Shown here piece after piece: positions 62,294 through 64,000 of a DNA stretch of 64,000 bases. The stretch is from Galbibacter marinus. GTDB taxonomy: Bacteria > Bacteroidota > Bacteroidia > Flavobacteriales > Flavobacteriaceae. Under the pieces are notes generated by a model, which worked only from the letters and a program-made list of their open reading frames with translations, was not told the origin of the DNA and did no database searches. The stretch lies in NCBI RefSeq assembly GCF_000300875.1, contig NZ_AMSG01000005.1:1-64000 (forward strand). The letters run 5' to 3'. The position numbers and the translations under genes were made by a program. Every line of letters starts with the position of its first letter. Position 1 is the first letter of the stretch.

Positions 62294-64000
62294 TTAATCT
62301 ATACGCCGATTGGTTTTAGAATACATTTTCTTAAATCGCCAATAACTGATGGCACCAATTACAAATACAAATACCACGGAGTAATACACTGATACAGGTG
62401 TTATAACCTTATCTCCACTAGCATATGAATGTAGACCAACTAGGTAGAAGTTCACCCCAAAATAGGTCATCATAATACTGGCAAATGCTACAACACTAGC
62501 AAAACTAAATGCCCATCTACTTCTAAGTCCAGGTACAAGGCGCATATGGATAACAAAGGCATAAACCATAATACTGATAAGTGCCCAAGTTTCCTTTGGA
62601 TCCCATCCCCAATAGCGTCCCCAGCTCTCATTAGCCCATTGTCCGCCAAGAAAGTTTCCAATGGTCAACATCACTAAACCAACAGTCAAGGCCATTTCAT
62701 TAATAATGATAAGCTCTTGGATATTGATAGCCATGCGCTTTTTATTTTTCTCTGTAGTGAATATCATTAAGAATAGGGTGACCAATCCTAAAATCATTCC
62801 AAGGGTAAATGGTCCATAACTTCCAACAATTACAGAAACGTGGATCATCAACCAGTAACTATCTAGTACAGGTTGTAAGTTGGCAATAGCTGGGTCAATC
62901 CAGTTAAGGTGCGCTCCGAACAATATAATAGCCGTAACAAATGCCGTGGAAGCCACAGTTAGATCACTTTTTCTAGCAAATATCAAACCTATGGCAGCAG
63001 TACTCCAACCAACGAACAGTATACTCTCATATGCATCACTCCAAGGTGCATGTCCACTAATATACCATCGAGCAATCAATCCCGCTGTGTGTATAATAAA
63101 ACAGATCAGAAGTCCCACTTTCCCAATTGTAATAATGGCTCTATAGACCGAATTATCTTTAAACACCTGTAGGATGACCACTGTGAACATGATAATACCA
63201 ACAAGTAAATACCATACTAAAAGCTCCTCAAATATATTGTATTGATTATACATCAATTCCATTTCAATTTTACGATCAGATGGCATCACCTCCCCTCCGT
63301 AATTTTTCTGATTCTGCTTAAAGGCTTCAAGTAACTGATCTGCCTGATCGTAATTACCAGTGCGTTTAGCATTCTCAAGAGTCATTAAGTAGAACGATAA
63401 TGACTTATTGATGAAATTCGCATAAAGACTATCGGTAACATGAAAGTCACCTTTGTGATAGTCGGTCAAAGAAATCCATTTATTATTTTCATTATTAGGT
63501 AATGGGAATATCCTTAAAATATTTCCACCCAAAGCCTGGTTTAAAAGTCCAAGTTTTAAATCAAAGTTTTTAAAGTCTTTTTGAAACTGATTAGGCGTAT
63601 TGGTACTATAGGCCTCCTCTAAATAGGGACCTAACTTATATTCAAGACCTTCAAAAAAGTCGACTGCTTTTAGATATTTTTGATCCTCTGGTGCATTGAC
63701 AATTTTTCGAATACTATCATTTTTCTTGGTAATATAGACAAACTCTACATTGTACCATAGCGGAGGGTTTTGTAACATGGACAACAAAATTTGATTCTCG
63801 TCCATTCCATTAAAGGTCTCAGAACCATGTATTTTGCGCATAAGCTCAGAGGCAAATGTATTAACAGGCTTCATTCGTCCTTCACTATCTTGGATCACCA
63901 AGGCACCAAATTTAGCAGCGTGATCTTTACTTACAACAGTGGTTTTCAATATCGAATCGACCTCAGCTTTAGTAGGTGCTCTATGCAGGTGCGCCTGGTC
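62294..64000 (-). CDS. Cytochrome c biogenesis protein CcsA/CcsB-type (partial, 5' end outside window)
   Basis: At least 568 residues; the frame stays open to the window edge (minus strand reads DQAHLHRAPTKAEVDSI before the track's TTG), so the true start lies beyond 64000. The visible part has a periplasmic region (about 240 residues, beginning HAAKFGALVIQDSEGRMKPVNTFASELMRKIHG) and a CcsA core of about eight helices with the heme-handling WGRYWGWDPKETWALISIMVYAFVIHMRL and GHAPWSDAYESILFVGW motifs. Flavobacterial System II proteins fuse CcsB and CcsA in about 1050 residues, so roughly the N-terminal half is missing. It attaches heme to apocytochromes c. Confidence 0.9.
   Translation of the reverse strand, partial: DQAHLHRAPTKAEVDSILKTTVVSKDHAAKFGALVIQDSEGRMKPVNTFASELMRKIHGSETFNGMDENQILLSMLQNPPLWYNVEFVYITKKNDSIRKIVNAPEDQKYLKAVDFFEGLEYKLGPYLEEAYSTNTPNQFQKDFKNFDLKLGLLNQALGGNILRIFPLPNNENNKWISLTDYHKGDFHVTDSLYANFINKSLSFYLMTLENAKRTGNYDQADQLLEAFKQNQKNYGGEVMPSDRKIEMELMYNQYNIFEELLVWYLLVGIIMFTVVILQVFKDNSVYRAIITIGKVGLLICFIIHTAGLIARWYISGHAPWSDAYESILFVGWSTAAIGLIFARKSDLTVASTAFVTAIILFGAHLNWIDPAIANLQPVLDSYWLMIHVSVIVGSYGPFTLGMILGLVTLFLMIFTTEKNKKRMAINIQELIIINEMALTVGLVMLTIGNFLGGQWANESWGRYWGWDPKETWALISIMVYAFVIHMRLVPGLRSRWAFSFASVVAFASIMMTYFGVNFYLVGLHSYASGDKVITPVSVYYSVVFVFVIGAISYWRFKKMYSKTNRRID

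Overview
This window is chromosomal DNA from a member of the Bacteroidota, almost certainly family Flavobacteriaceae. The evidence is AT-rich DNA, the gliding/type IX secretion genes gldJ and porV, TamL/TamB, a BshB1-type bacillithiol deacetylase, fused CcsB/CcsA, ribosomal protein THX, DUF4294, a START-like protein, and promoters of the Bacteroidota form TTTG-N19-TANNTTTG. NhaD and an otherwise heterotrophic gene set fit a marine or salt-exposed bacterium, but that is inference. There is no prophage, intact insertion sequence, CRISPR array, rRNA or replication origin. This is mostly core, housekeeping chromosome.

Layout. 0.15-2.8 kb: DUF4294 protein divergent from an M42 peptidase and a NUDIX hydrolase. 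2.8-3.2 kb: the decayed 3' end of a group II intron reverse transcriptase. 3.2-7.8 kb: a cNMP/CBS/nucleotidyltransferase signalling protein and a DEDDh exonuclease, convergent with acetyl-CoA synthetase. 8.3-11.0 kb: THX, yaaA, an RluA-family pseudouridine synthase and a PASTA protein. 11.5-15.6 kb: ddl, coaD, and a soluble PAS histidine kinase overlapping a single-domain response regulator. 15.8-22.7 kb: M14 peptidase, NUDIX/pyrE divergent pair, SRPBCC protein, GDP-mannose pyrophosphorylase, SprT-like protein, SDR enzyme, M28 lipoprotein peptidase. 22.8-30.6 kb: pyruvate dehydrogenase E2 and E1-alpha, cdd, porV, then gldJ and murF on the other strand. porU, which I recall sitting between porV and gldJ in Flavobacterium johnsoniae, is absent.

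31-42 kb: tRNA-Met, START-like protein, class IV aminotransferase, YqgE, HU, fmt, an amino-acid dehydrogenase, nhaD, an ExbB-ExbD-TonB-like cluster ending in folC, tandem identical tRNA-Val genes, a thioesterase and Dps. 42.4-47.9 kb: a complete RND efflux operon (adaptor, permease, TolC). 47.9-57.8 kb: a GH20-like glycosidase with a DUF5009 membrane protein, then TamL and TamB. 58-64 kb: a second M28 lipoprotein peptidase, tRNA-His, bshB1, a Cys/Met-metabolism PLP enzyme, and the C-terminal part of a CcsA-type cytochrome c biogenesis protein that runs off the window edge.

The gene set covers envelope building (Ddl, MurF, TamB/TamL, GldJ, PorV, TonB system), central metabolism (Acs, Pdh, amino-acid dehydrogenase) and nucleotide metabolism (PyrE, Cdd). 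There are no recognisable one-component transcription factors; the only dedicated regulators are the PAS kinase with its receiver protein and the cNMP/CBS protein.

No clearly new biological system is visible. The items most worth a second look are the missing porU, the cNMP/CBS/NTase-exonuclease pair beside acs, the group II intron relic, a folded gene-free segment at 30.8 kb, a terminator between exbB and exbD, a terminator between the two tRNA-Val copies, a terminator fused to a promoter ahead of the aminotransferase, and two T-T mismatches in the tRNA-His acceptor stem. All protein functions were assigned by reading motifs and family knowledge; no database search was run.
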